Below are positions 5,814 through 12,915 of a stretch of 12,990 nucleotides of DNA, in pieces (position 1 is the first letter of the stretch; each line of letters opens with the position of its first letter). The notes below the pieces were generated by a model. It saw only the letters and a list, made by a program, of their open reading frames with translations, did not search any database and was not told the DNA's origin. Made by a program: the position numbers and the translations under genes. The stretch is from Lachnospiraceae bacterium UBA7160 (GTDB lineage Bacteria > Bacillota > Clostridia > Lachnospirales > Lachnospiraceae). The DNA lies in contig DKWE01000022.1 in assembly GCA_002491565.1 (NCBI GenBank), positions 1 to 12,990 on the forward strand, in the 5' to 3' direction.

Positions 5814-7883
5814 TTATACTTCCTCTTTCTCACACACATACCCGCATTCCTTGTCCGCACAGGCAAGGCGGCTGCCCTTGACCACCATGTATCCGCCGCA
5901 TTCCGGACACTTTTTTACTACCGGACGGGCCCAGGACATGAAATCACACTCCGGATTGCCCTCACAACCATAGTACTTGCGCCCCTTCTTTGTCTTGCGC
6001 AGCACGATATCCTTTCCACATTTCGGGCACGGCACCCCGATTTTTTCCAGATAGGGCTTTGTGTTGCGGCATTCCGGAAAGCCAGGACAGGCCAGAAATC
6101 TCCCATGCGGCCCGTACTTCACCACCATATTCCGTCCGCACTCCTCACAGATCACATCCGACACCTCATCTGCGATTTCTACCTTCTCCAGGTTCCGCTC
6201 TGCCTCCTTTACCGCCTCGTCCAGATCGGGATAAAAATTCTCCACAACCGTCTTCCAATTGATTTTCCCTTCCCCGATAGAATCCAGCAGCGATTCCATA
6301 TTTGCGGTAAAGCTGACATCCACAATGCCAGGGAACGCGTCCTTCATGATATGGTTGACAATCTCTCCAAGCTCCGTCATATACAGATTCTTATTTTCCT
6401 TCGCCACGTAACGGCGCGCAATGATCGTCGTAATCGTCGGCGCATACGTACTCGGGCGTCCGATGCCAAGTTCTTCCAGCGTACGGACCAGCGAGGCTTC
6501 CGTGTAATGTGCCGGCGGCTGTGTAAAGTGCTGGCTGCTTTCCAGCTTCTTCAGCTCCAGCTCCATGCCAGGCTCAATTTTCCCGGTGATTACGCAATTC
6601 TCCTCCGGTTCCTCGCCGCTCTCTGTATAAACACTCCGAAAACCTTCAAATGCCACCCGCGACGCAGAAACAGTAAAACGGTATCCGTTTGCACCAATTT
6701 TGACCGAGGTCGTCTCGTAGCGCGCCGCCGCCATACGGCTCGCGGCAAAACGCCTCCAGATCAGCTGATACAGCCGGAACAGATCCCGCCCCAGCAAATC
6801 CTTGATCTCTGCCGGAGTGCGGCTGATGTCTGTTGGCCGGATCGCCTCGTGTGCATCCTGAATCTTCTTCCCGCTCTCTGCGGCTTCCACCTGCCCGGCA
6901 AGATATGCTTCGCCATACTGTTTTCCGAGATACTCCCGCGCCGCCGCGGCAGCTTCCTCGGAAACACGTGTCGAATCGGTACGCAGATAAGTGATCAGTG
7001 CCACTGTACCCTTTCCCTTCAGCTCCACGCCCTCGTAAAGCTGCTGTGCCAGACGCATCGTCTTCTGCGTCGAATAATTCAGCACATTGGCTGCCTCCTG
7101 CTGCAGGGTACTCGTCGTAAACGGCAGCGGCGCCTTTTTCGTCCGCTCTCCGTGCTTTACCTCTTCCACGGTAAACGCGGCATGCTCCAGATCTCTCCGG
7201 ATCTCCTCCAACATTGCCCCAGAATCAATCGCAAGCTTCTTATCCTTCCCATAGAACTTTGCAGTCAGCGGATGCTTTTCTCCCGGCACCGCCAGCTGCG
7301 CGTCCAGCGTCCAGTACTCCTCCGGAATAAATGCATTGATCTCATCCTCGCGGTCCCCGATAATCCGCAGCGCGACAGACTGTACACGGCCTGCACTTAA
7401 GCCTCTCTTTACCTTCTGCCACAGAAGCGGGCTGATCCGGTATCCTACCATCCGGTCCAAAATCCGCCTGGTCTGCTGTGCATCCACCAGATCCATATCG
7501 ATCGGACGGGCATGCTTGATGGATTCCTTCACAGCACCCTTCGTAATCTCATTGAACGTGATGCGGTTCTGCTTTTTCTCATCCAGCTTCAGCGCCTCCG
7601 CCAAATGCCAGGAAATTGCCTCCCCTTCGCGATCCGGGTCCGTTGCCAGATATACCTTGTCTGCCTTTTTCTCTGCTTTGCGCAGCGCAGCCAGGATGTC
7701 CCCCTTTCCACGGATCGTAATATATTTCGGCTCATAATCATGCTCTATATCAATCCCCATCCGGCTCTTCGGCAAATCACGCACATGTCCGTTGGATGCC
7801 ATAACTTCATAATTCGCGCCAAGGAATTTCTTAATTGTCTTCACCTTCGCAGGTGACTCCACAATCACCAGATATTTTGACAT
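5814..7883 (-). CDS. topA: DNA topoisomerase I (type IA)
   Basis: A 689-aa enzyme that relaxes negative supercoils through a transient 5'-phosphotyrosine. The TOPRIM domain at the N-terminus carries E9 (VIVESPAKVKTIKKFLG) and the D82-P-D-R-E-G-E88 metal-binding motif. The active-site tyrosine is Y299 in ITYLRTDSTRVS. Near the C-terminus are three four-cysteine zinc-finger units (C579/C582/C599/C605, C619/C622/C640/C646, C659/C662/C675/C680). The open frame extends 44 codons further upstream into dprA, but the ATG at 7883 is the family start (MSKYLVIVESPAKV). Its GAGGT ribosome binding site overlaps the dprA stop codon (TAGAGGT), with 11 bases between the two genes, so translation is probably coupled. 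Confidence 0.98.
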   Translation of the reverse strand: MSKYLVIVESPAKVKTIKKFLGANYEVMASNGHVRDLPKSRMGIDIEHDYEPKYITIRGKGDILAALRKAEKKADKVYLATDPDREGEAISWHLAEALKLDEKKQNRITFNEITKGAVKESIKHARPIDMDLVDAQQTRRILDRMVGYRISPLLWQKVKRGLSAGRVQSVALRIIGDREDEINAFIPEEYWTLDAQLAVPGEKHPLTAKFYGKDKKLAIDSGAMLEEIRRDLEHAAFTVEEVKHGERTKKAPLPFTTSTLQQEAANVLNYSTQKTMRLAQQLYEGVELKGKGTVALITYLRTDSTRVSEEAAAAAREYLGKQYGEAYLAGQVEAAESGKKIQDAHEAIRPTDISRTPAEIKDLLGRDLFRLYQLIWRRFAASRMAAARYETTSVKIGANGYRFTVSASRVAFEGFRSVYTESGEEPEENCVITGKIEPGMELELKKLESSQHFTQPPAHYTEASLVRTLEELGIGRPSTYAPTITTIIARRYVAKENKNLYMTELGEIVNHIMKDAFPGIVDVSFTANMESLLDSIGEGKINWKTVVENFYPDLDEAVKEAERNLEKVEIADEVSDVICEECGRNMVVKYGPHGRFLACPGFPECRNTKPYLEKIGVPCPKCGKDIVLRKTKKGRKYYGCEGNPECDFMSWARPVVKKCPECGGYMVVKGSRLACADKECGYVCEKEEV

Positions 7884-7894
7884 CGCAATTACCT

Positions 7895-9001
7895 CTACTT
7901 CACTTTTACATAATAATTTCTCTCTGCCTCCCTCGCGAGTCCCTTTTTTTCCAGGGATAACAGACAGCCTCCCAGCTCTGCAAGAGAGAGTGATGTGCAT
8001 TCCGCAAGCTCCCACAGGCTTTTCGAATGCAAACCGAGACTACTATACACTAAATTTTCGGAGGGTGCAAGTCTAATGTCTGCTCCCTTTCTCTTTTTTT
8101 GTGTCCGGTAATCTGGAAAAAACTGCTCCACAAAGCTCTCCGCAGACAAAATGAGACCTGCCCCCTGAGCAATCAGCTCATTACACCCTCTGCTCAGCTC
8201 GTCATCCAGCCTGCCGGGAACCGCCATCACAGTGCGTCCCTGCTCCAGCGCAAAATCTGCTGTGATCAGAGAACCGCTGCCTCTGCGCGCCTCAATCACC
8301 ACGACAACCTCCGCCAGCCCGCTGATAATCCGGTTGCGCAGCGGAAAATGCGAACGCAGCGGCTCCGTCCCCGGCGGAAATTCAGAGATTACGCCGCCCT
8401 CCTGTTCCAGACGATCGAACAGACGCTCATTGGATTTCGGATAGCGCAGATCTACACCGCTCCCAACGATACCAAAGCTGTTTCCGCCATGCTCCAGCGC
8501 CGCCCACTGCGCTGCACCATCGATCCCATACGCAGCCCCGCTGACAACTTGTCCTCCCGCCTCCGCGATTGCGCCGGCGATCTGCTCCGCCAGTAACTTT
8601 CCATAATGTGTACAGACCCGCGCACCGACCACTGCGATATTCTTCTTCCGGGGAGCCGGCAGCTGCCCTCTGTAAAACAGTCCATATGGCGCATCCTTCA
8701 GATCCTTCAGCTGCTCCGGGTACTGTGCATTTTCACAGCTAATAAACTGTATTCCGGTCTCCTGCCGCTTATGCACTGTATCCTGCGGTGTAAATTCCCT
8801 TTGATACTTCCTGATTTTCTGTACCCATGGACAGCCTCTCTCTTCCAGGAGTGAAAGCTCCGCTTCCGTCGCCTTCTGCACTGCCTCCGGACTGTGGAAA
8901 CATGCAAGCAATATCCTGCGGTGTTCCCAATAGAGCTGTGGAATGCTGCAAAACCATTCCCAACCTGCTTCCGTTGAACTGCTGTCCTTCTCTAATGCCA
9001 T
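7895..9001 (-). CDS. dprA: DNA processing protein DprA
   Basis: A 368-aa protein. DprA binds incoming single-stranded DNA and loads RecA during transformation. An N-terminal helical (SAM/HhH-like) region (about 1-75) precedes the Rossmann-type domain. That domain has VVGAR (124-128), SGAAYGID (154-161), the basic FPLRNRIISGL motif (219-229), GSGSLITA (241-248) and AVPGRLDDELSRGCNELI (260-277). A C-terminal winged-helix region (about 312-368) follows. The ATG at 9001 has a GGGAGGAG site about eight bases upstream. The gene is intact. It lies 135 bp after comM and couples into topA. In the 135-bp gap I see no confident promoter or terminator. Confidence 0.97.
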   Translation of the reverse strand: MALEKDSSSTEAGWEWFCSIPQLYWEHRRILLACFHSPEAVQKATEAELSLLEERGCPWVQKIRKYQREFTPQDTVHKRQETGIQFISCENAQYPEQLKDLKDAPYGLFYRGQLPAPRKKNIAVVGARVCTHYGKLLAEQIAGAIAEAGGQVVSGAAYGIDGAAQWAALEHGGNSFGIVGSGVDLRYPKSNERLFDRLEQEGGVISEFPPGTEPLRSHFPLRNRIISGLAEVVVVIEARRGSGSLITADFALEQGRTVMAVPGRLDDELSRGCNELIAQGAGLILSAESFVEQFFPDYRTQKKRKGADIRLAPSENLVYSSLGLHSKSLWELAECTSLSLAELGGCLLSLEKKGLAREAERNYYVKVK

Positions 9002-9136
9002 ATGTGTACTCCTCCCACGATACCTGTATTTTTTGTCTCCTGCATTAGTTATGCCGTCGCGCTCTTGCTTAAACCTTCACCATTGTTACCGTTGAAACAC
9101 CCTGGCAGGGAAGTAATGAATTGATTAAAAATCTCC

Positions 9137-10666
9137 TCACAGAAGCAGCTCAGAAGGCCTGTACAGAAGCGCCTCTGCCAGATGCTCCATCTGAATCTGT
9201 TCTGCGCCGGCGAGATCCGCGATAGTGCGAGCGACCTTCAGCACTCTGTGGTACGCCCGCGCAGTCAGCTGCTTCTGCTGGTAAATCTGCTCCATCCACG
9301 CGGTTTCCTCCTCATCCAGCGGGCAGTACTGTCCCAGCGCGGACGGCGCCAGATCGGAATTGAACCGGAACGCGGTCCCCGCATATCGGACATGCTGCAC
9401 CTCATGCACCCGTGCGACCCGCCTGCGGACTTCCCCAGAGCATTCTTCCGGCTGCTTGCCCGTCAGTTCTGAAAACAGCATCGGCTGCGCATCCACATGA
9501 ATGTCAATGCGGTCCAGCACTGGTCTGCTGATTCTCCCCAGGTAACGCCGCACATCCCGCTCCCGGCAATGGCATTTTTCCCGGTCAGGGTAATAACCGC
9601 ATTTACAAGGATTTCGGGATGCCACCAGCATAAAGTCTGCTGGGAAAACATACGTTCCGCTGGTGCGGGAAATGCGCACCTCTGCATCTTCCATCGGCTG
9701 GCGCAAGATTTCCAGCGCCTCCATCCGGAATTCCGGGAGCTCATCCAGGTACAACACGCCCCGGTGCGCAAGGCTGATTTCTCCGGGCTTTGGGATGGTT
9801 CCTCCTCCGGACAGGGCAGCCGCAGAAGCCGTATGATGCGGCATCCGAAACGGCCGCTCGGTCAGGATTCCCTCCGGCGGAAGTGTCCCGGCCACGCTGT
9901 GAATCCGCGACACCTCCAGCGACTCTTCCTGTGTCAGCTGCGGCAAAATGGATGGGATCGCCTTTGCGATCATAGATTTCCCGGATCCAGGCGGACCGTT
10001 CAGCAACAGATTGTGCATCCCCGCAGCTGCAATCTCTGCCGCACGCTTTGCCACATGCTGTCCACGGATATCTGCAAAGTCCAGCAGATGCTCCCGTGAC
10101 CCGTTCTGAAACTTTTCTTCTATATTAATAGACACCCGAGTCAGCGTTTCCTCCCCTGTCAGATGTGCGAGTACCTCTCCCAGATGCCGCACGCCATAGA
10201 CCACAATTCCCTGAATGACTGCCCCTTCCTCCGCATTTTCTTCCGGTATCATACAAGCGGTACAGCCCGCGTCCCGTGCCTCCATCACCATCCCTAGGAT
10301 CCCATGGATTCCCTGTACTCTGCCGTCCAGGCTAAGCTCCCCTGCAAAAAACATTCCGTCCAGACATCCCTCCGGAAGATAGCCATACGCTGCCATCACT
10401 GCTACCGCCACTGGCAGATCAAAGCCAGAGCCTGACTTCCGGATATCTGCGGGAGCCAGATTCACCGTAACTTTCTTTGGCGAAAGATGATAGCCAACAT
10501 TGCGCAACGCCGTGCGCACGCGGTCCTGCGCTTCGCGCACCTCTGAGGTCAGGTAGCCCACCATGGAAAACATGGGAAGTCCGTCACTGACATCCGCTTC
10601 CACACATACAAGCTTACTCTCAATTCCACAAATCGCCGCAGACAGTACCGAACTAAACACTGACAC
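9137..10666 (-). CDS. comM: YifB/ComM family Mg-chelatase-like AAA+ ATPase
   Basis: A 509-aa protein, the normal length for the YifB/ComM family. ComM is a hexameric branch-migration helicase that promotes integration of transformed DNA in Gram-negative bacteria; the Firmicutes members are less studied. An N-terminal ChlI-type domain (about 1-165) is followed by the AAA+ core with Walker A GPPGSGKS (224-231) and Walker B VLYLDE (304-309). A cysteine cluster C354/C356/C365/C367, the RPVLDRIDIH motif (381-390) and a C-terminal lid domain complete it. No ATG is available. The start is GTG at 10666 or, two codons on, GTG at 10660; the latter fits the AAGAGGTG ribosome binding site and the family N-terminus better. 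It is the first gene of the comM-dprA-topA-codY string. Confidence 0.95.
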   Translation of the reverse strand: MSVFSSVLSAAICGIESKLVCVEADVSDGLPMFSMVGYLTSEVREAQDRVRTALRNVGYHLSPKKVTVNLAPADIRKSGSGFDLPVAVAVMAAYGYLPEGCLDGMFFAGELSLDGRVQGIHGILGMVMEARDAGCTACMIPEENAEEGAVIQGIVVYGVRHLGEVLAHLTGEETLTRVSINIEEKFQNGSREHLLDFADIRGQHVAKRAAEIAAAGMHNLLLNGPPGSGKSMIAKAIPSILPQLTQEESLEVSRIHSVAGTLPPEGILTERPFRMPHHTASAAALSGGGTIPKPGEISLAHRGVLYLDELPEFRMEALEILRQPMEDAEVRISRTSGTYVFPADFMLVASRNPCKCGYYPDREKCHCRERDVRRYLGRISRPVLDRIDIHVDAQPMLFSELTGKQPEECSGEVRRRVARVHEVQHVRYAGTAFRFNSDLAPSALGQYCPLDEEETAWMEQIYQQKQLTARAYHRVLKVARTIADLAGAEQIQMEHLAEALLYRPSELLL

Positions 10667-10730
10667 CTCTTCCTGAGCATATAAACTGCTCTGTATTATT
10701 ACTTATGCTCACCTATAAATCTCTTTTGGA

Positions 10731-10759
10731 TTGTTATTATAGTTATGTTGTATTATATT
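10731..10759 (+). promoter_or_regulatory. Predicted divergent promoter for the 77-aa gene leader
   Basis: Plus strand TTGTTA (10731-10736), 17 bases, TATATT (10754-10759). Its -10 occupies almost the same bases as the -10 of the opposite promoter. Transcription from about 10766 would give a leader of roughly 245 nt before the ATG at 11012. Confidence 0.35.
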
Positions 10760-10783
10760 ACCATATGTATTCATTAAATGCAA
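10755..10783 (-). promoter_or_regulatory. Predicted promoter of the comM-dprA-topA-codY string
   Basis: Minus strand TTGCAT (10778-10783), 17 bases, TAATAT (10755-10760), leaving a leader of about 80 nt. It has the same hexamers as the groESL promoter prediction. A second TATAAT at 10736-10741 (minus) has no good -35. Confidence 0.4.
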
Positions 10784-10843
10784 GTCTCTTTCAAGCTTTT
10801 ACATACTTTTTTTCCTTTTACGCATACTACGAGGAAAGCACAT

Positions 10844-10966
10844 GGCTTCTTAGTAAAACGCAGCCCGATGGGAAATTATACAAAGAAGTCTGTCTGAATA
10901 TGAATGGTACAGTATCCGAATATGCTGACCCGTTTATATTCAGAATAACAGTGCTGGATATAAACG
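10844..10966 (+). ncRNA. Structured leader RNA with mutually exclusive hairpins
   Basis: Three helices are visible on the plus strand. P0 pairs 10844-10851 with 10883-10890 (8 bp, one G-U) and encloses a short CCC-GAT-GGG hairpin. Hairpin A pairs 10893-10907 with 10930-10944 (15 bp, two G-U), then continues past a 2x2 internal loop into 10910-10915 with 10922-10927 around the loop CCGAAT. Hairpin B pairs 10931-10943 with 10954-10966 (13 bp, one G-U, 10-base loop). A and B use the same bases 10931-10943 and cannot coexist, which is the logic of an attenuator or riboswitch. B is followed by TTGCTTCTTG, a poor U-tract. The G-U pairs would be A-C mismatches on the other strand, so the RNA is read as plus. 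I cannot match it to a known riboswitch or T-box class. Confidence 0.5.
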
Positions 10967-11011
10967 TTGCTTCTTGATCGTAATATAAAAGGAAGAAGAA
11001 AGGAGTTCCCC

Positions 11012-11245
11012 ATGTCTGAAATCGAAAAGAAAGGCACCGGCTCTGCCGATTCCACTTTCCTCCATGGTTCTGAATTTTCAAAAAGCATTTGCTCTGCGAT
11101 GGACTGTACCGGCCTGATCCCGGCCCTCCCGGACTCAGAGGCGGAACAGGAGGCATATGAAGAAATGTATCAGTTTTGCCTTACCAATGCCGCCGCACGT
11201 CCTGCAGCTGCCCCGCCAACCGGCAGTGACCCGCTGGAATCTTGA
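11012..11245 (+). CDS. 77-aa small protein of unknown function
   Basis: The ATG at 11012 has a strong AAAGGAG site six bases upstream. The frame is open further upstream to 10967, but that start has no ribosome binding site. The protein is hydrophilic and acidic, with no membrane segment or signal peptide. Residues 13-43 carry a compact motif, S-T-F-x-H-G-S-E-F-S-K-S-I-C-S-A-M-D-C followed by TGLIPALPDSEAEQEAYEEM. It ends in an Ala/Pro-rich tail. There are three cysteines (two in the motif, one in the FCLTN segment). The TGLIPALP-acidic-Tyr pattern seems familiar from small Clostridia proteins, but I cannot name a family. It follows the structured leader RNA and precedes the ABC transporter genes, from which it is separated by about 400 bp and a separate promoter. 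It could be a regulator, a small binding protein or a modified-peptide precursor; none is shown. Confidence 0.6.
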   Translation: MSEIEKKGTGSADSTFLHGSEFSKSICSAMDCTGLIPALPDSEAEQEAYEEMYQFCLTNAAARPAAAPPTGSDPLES

Positions 11246-11547
11246 CGGGACTGCCACTACTTCAATTTCCACCAGCCATTATCAAAAAAGCAGGTCCAGC
11301 TATCTGAAATCTGATCAACTACCATGCTGCAAGCACAGGGTATTGAGTCTTTGTTCTACTCTGGTCAGTGCGAAATGTGTACCGCCGGCCCCAGCACCGC
11401 CATATATTCATGCAAGCATAGCTGCCTGGCTTGTTGCCCCTGGAAATAAAAGTAATACAAGCGTTTAAGATACAGCAGACTGCCTGGACAGCTGTAAAAA
11501 TTCAGCGCTTCTGCGGGATTCTTACGTTTTTTTACTGTAAATTTATG
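11246..11547. other. Intergenic stretch with a possible Cys-rich microORF
   Basis: About 300 bp between the 77-aa gene and the next promoter. It has no recognisable RNA structure and no clear terminator. A 41-codon frame (11324-11449, plus) encodes a peptide with six cysteines but has no ribosome binding site. A perfect 11-bp palindrome TTTACTGTAAA (11531-11541) lies six bases upstream of the -35 at 11548 and could be an operator for the transporter promoter. Confidence 0.4.
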
Positions 11548-11576
11548 TTGACTTCTCTGCTTTAAAGCATTATAAT
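11548..11576 (+). promoter_or_regulatory. Near-consensus promoter of the ABC transporter operon
   Basis: TTGACT (11548-11553), 17 bases, TATAAT (11571-11576). The predicted start near 11583 leaves a leader of about 68 nt with no evident T-box or riboswitch, then GGGAGG and the ATG at 11651. Confidence 0.8.
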
Positions 11577-11650
11577 CGGATACAGGTTCCAGAAGCAGCT
11601 TGTGTTTGCTTTCTGGCAATTTAATTCTTTATCAGGGAGGTAACTATATT

Positions 11651-12646
11651 ATGAAAAAAAATGTCCTTTCCGCGATTCTTGCTGCTGCAGCAGTTGGTGC
11701 ACTCGCAGCAGGCAGCGCAAGCGCAGAGGAAGCAAAAACGTATACGGTAGGTATCTGCCAGCTGATGGAGCATGATGCACTTGGCGCGGCAACCCAGGGT
11801 TTTAAGGATGCGCTGACTGACAAGCTCGGAGATGCCGTCACCTTTGACGAGCAGAACGCACAGGGCGATTCCAATACTTGCTCCACGATTATCAACAGCT
11901 TCGTATCCAGCAATGTTGACCTGATTCTTGCAAATGCTACTCCTGCGCTTCAGGCCGCTGTTGCAGCTACCGATACGATTCCGATTCTTGGCACATCCGT
12001 GACGGAGTACGGCGTTGCACTTGGCATCGACGATTTCAATGGCACGGTAGGCGGAAACATTTCCGGTACCTCCGACCTTGCTCCGCTGGACGAGCAGGCG
12101 GCAATGCTGAATACCCTGTTCCCGGATGCGAAGAAGGTGGGACTGCTCTACTGCTCTGCTGAGGCAAATTCTCAGTATCAGGTAGATACGGTTAAGGCTG
12201 CGCTCGAAGAGCTCGGCTACAGCTGTGAATTATATGCATTCTCCGATTCCAATGATCTTGCGTCTGTTACGACGACAGTATCTACAGCTTGTGATGTGCT
12301 CTACATTCCAACCGACAACACGGCTGCCAACAACACAGAAATCATCAACAATATCTGTCTCCCGGCAGGTCTTCCGATTGTAGTAGGTGAAGAAGGCATC
12401 TGCAAGGGCTGCGGCGTTGCAACACTTTCTATCAGCTACTATGACCTTGGATATGCAACCGGAGAGATGGCATACCGCATCCTGGCGGAGGGCGAAGACA
12501 TCTCTACTATGCCGATTGAGTACGCTCCGCAGTTTACAAAGAAGTACAATGCGCAGCTCTGCGAAGAGCTTGGCATTACCATTCCGGAGGATTATATTGC
12601 TATCGGCGCTGAGGAAGAAGCAGAGACCGAAGCTGTCACCGAATAA
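11651..12646 (+). CDS. ABC transporter substrate-binding protein, TrpX/COG2984 family
   Basis: A 331-aa exported binding protein of the ABC_sub_bind family (PF04392), which captures a small ligand, tryptophan in the case of TrpX, for an ABC importer. The start at 11651 (GGGAGG ten bases upstream) is preferred over an in-frame ATG at 11600, because it yields a proper signal peptide MKKNVLSAILAAAAVGALAA ending in SASA before EEAKTYTVG. Family segments are clear: VGICQLMEHDALGAATQGFKD near the N-terminus, VDLILANATPALQAAVAATD (about 93-112), IPILGTSVTEYG, FPDAKKVGLLYCSAEANS and YYDLGYATGEMAYRIL. The protein has an acidic C-terminal tail (EEEAETEAVTE). Oddly for a Gram-positive it has no lipobox cysteine. 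The ligand cannot be read from sequence. The matching permease follows 269 bp downstream. Confidence 0.92.
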   Translation: MKKNVLSAILAAAAVGALAAGSASAEEAKTYTVGICQLMEHDALGAATQGFKDALTDKLGDAVTFDEQNAQGDSNTCSTIINSFVSSNVDLILANATPALQAAVAATDTIPILGTSVTEYGVALGIDDFNGTVGGNISGTSDLAPLDEQAAMLNTLFPDAKKVGLLYCSAEANSQYQVDTVKAALEELGYSCELYAFSDSNDLASVTTTVSTACDVLYIPTDNTAANNTEIINNICLPAGLPIVVGEEGICKGCGVATLSISYYDLGYATGEMAYRILAEGEDISTMPIEYAPQFTKKYNAQLCEELGITIPEDYIAIGAEEEAETEAVTE

Positions 12647-12663
12647 TCTTCTATGAATCAACG

Positions 12664-12755
12664 ACTGCCGCGCTGCGGACCTGTTATGTTTCTGTGGGAT
12701 ATGTTCCCGATCTGACCATCATGGTCCAGAACCATAGCTGGTATTGCGCGGCAGT
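12664..12755 (+). other. Multi-stem structured element after the binding-protein gene
   Basis: A perfect 10-bp closing stem, ACTGCCGCGC (12664-12673) with GCGCGGCAGT (12746-12755), encloses three small hairpins. These are GGGA/TCCC (12696-12708), GACCA/TGGTC (12714-12726) and ACCA/TGGT (12731-12742). An alternative pairing GGACC (12677-12681) with GGTCC (12723-12727) competes with one of them. It starts 18 bases after the stop codon. 3' stems of this kind often stabilise the binding-protein part of a transporter mRNA; whether it does more is unknown. Confidence 0.45.
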
Positions 12756-12767
12756 TTCCTGCGATAT

Positions 12768-12810
12768 AAAAACAGACCTTTGCAGATCCTGTCTGCACCG
12801 TCTGTTTTTT
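12768..12810 (+). terminator. Intrinsic terminator between binding protein and permease
   Basis: Outer stem ACAGAC (12772-12777) with GTCTGT (12800-12805), extendable by A-U pairs, and inner stem GCAGA/TCTGC. Six or more U follow (12805-12810). Placed between a binding-protein gene and its permease, it probably gives partial termination and excess binding protein. Confidence 0.85.
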
Positions 12811-12915
12811 GTCGTATTATCGTTCAGCCATGCTGTATTTTCATTTCACAGCAGTGCAGCCATTACATAGCAAACATGTCTGTGGCTTGCATGGCATCAC
12901 CTGGAGGAATCTACT

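Noticed and set aside
6105..7400. 431-codon open frame on the plus strand
   Set aside because: Antisense to topA, with composition typical of a shadow frame and no start context.
9098..9110. Short palindrome CCCTGGCAGGG in the comM-dprA spacer
   Set aside because: Too short to form a useful RNA stem, no T-tract, and no promoter linked to it.
10841..10852. Tiny leader peptide ATG GCT TCT TAG after GAGGAAA
   Set aside because: Three codons only. It has a fair ribosome binding site and lies in the P0 stem, but there is too little to support a coding call.
10902..10912. TGGTAC resembling the core of a T-box
   Set aside because: The rest of the T-box consensus (ACCGCG side) and the Stem I landmarks are missing, and the bases are used in hairpin A.
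10705..10977. 90-codon Tyr/Phe-rich open frame on the plus strand
   Set aside because: No ribosome binding site. The composition only reflects AT-rich DNA, and it overlaps the predicted promoters and the structured leader.
11157..11468. 103-codon open frame on the plus strand overlapping the end of the 77-aa gene
   Set aside because: Its first part is a shifted frame of the 77-aa gene, there is no ribosome binding site, and no recognisable features.
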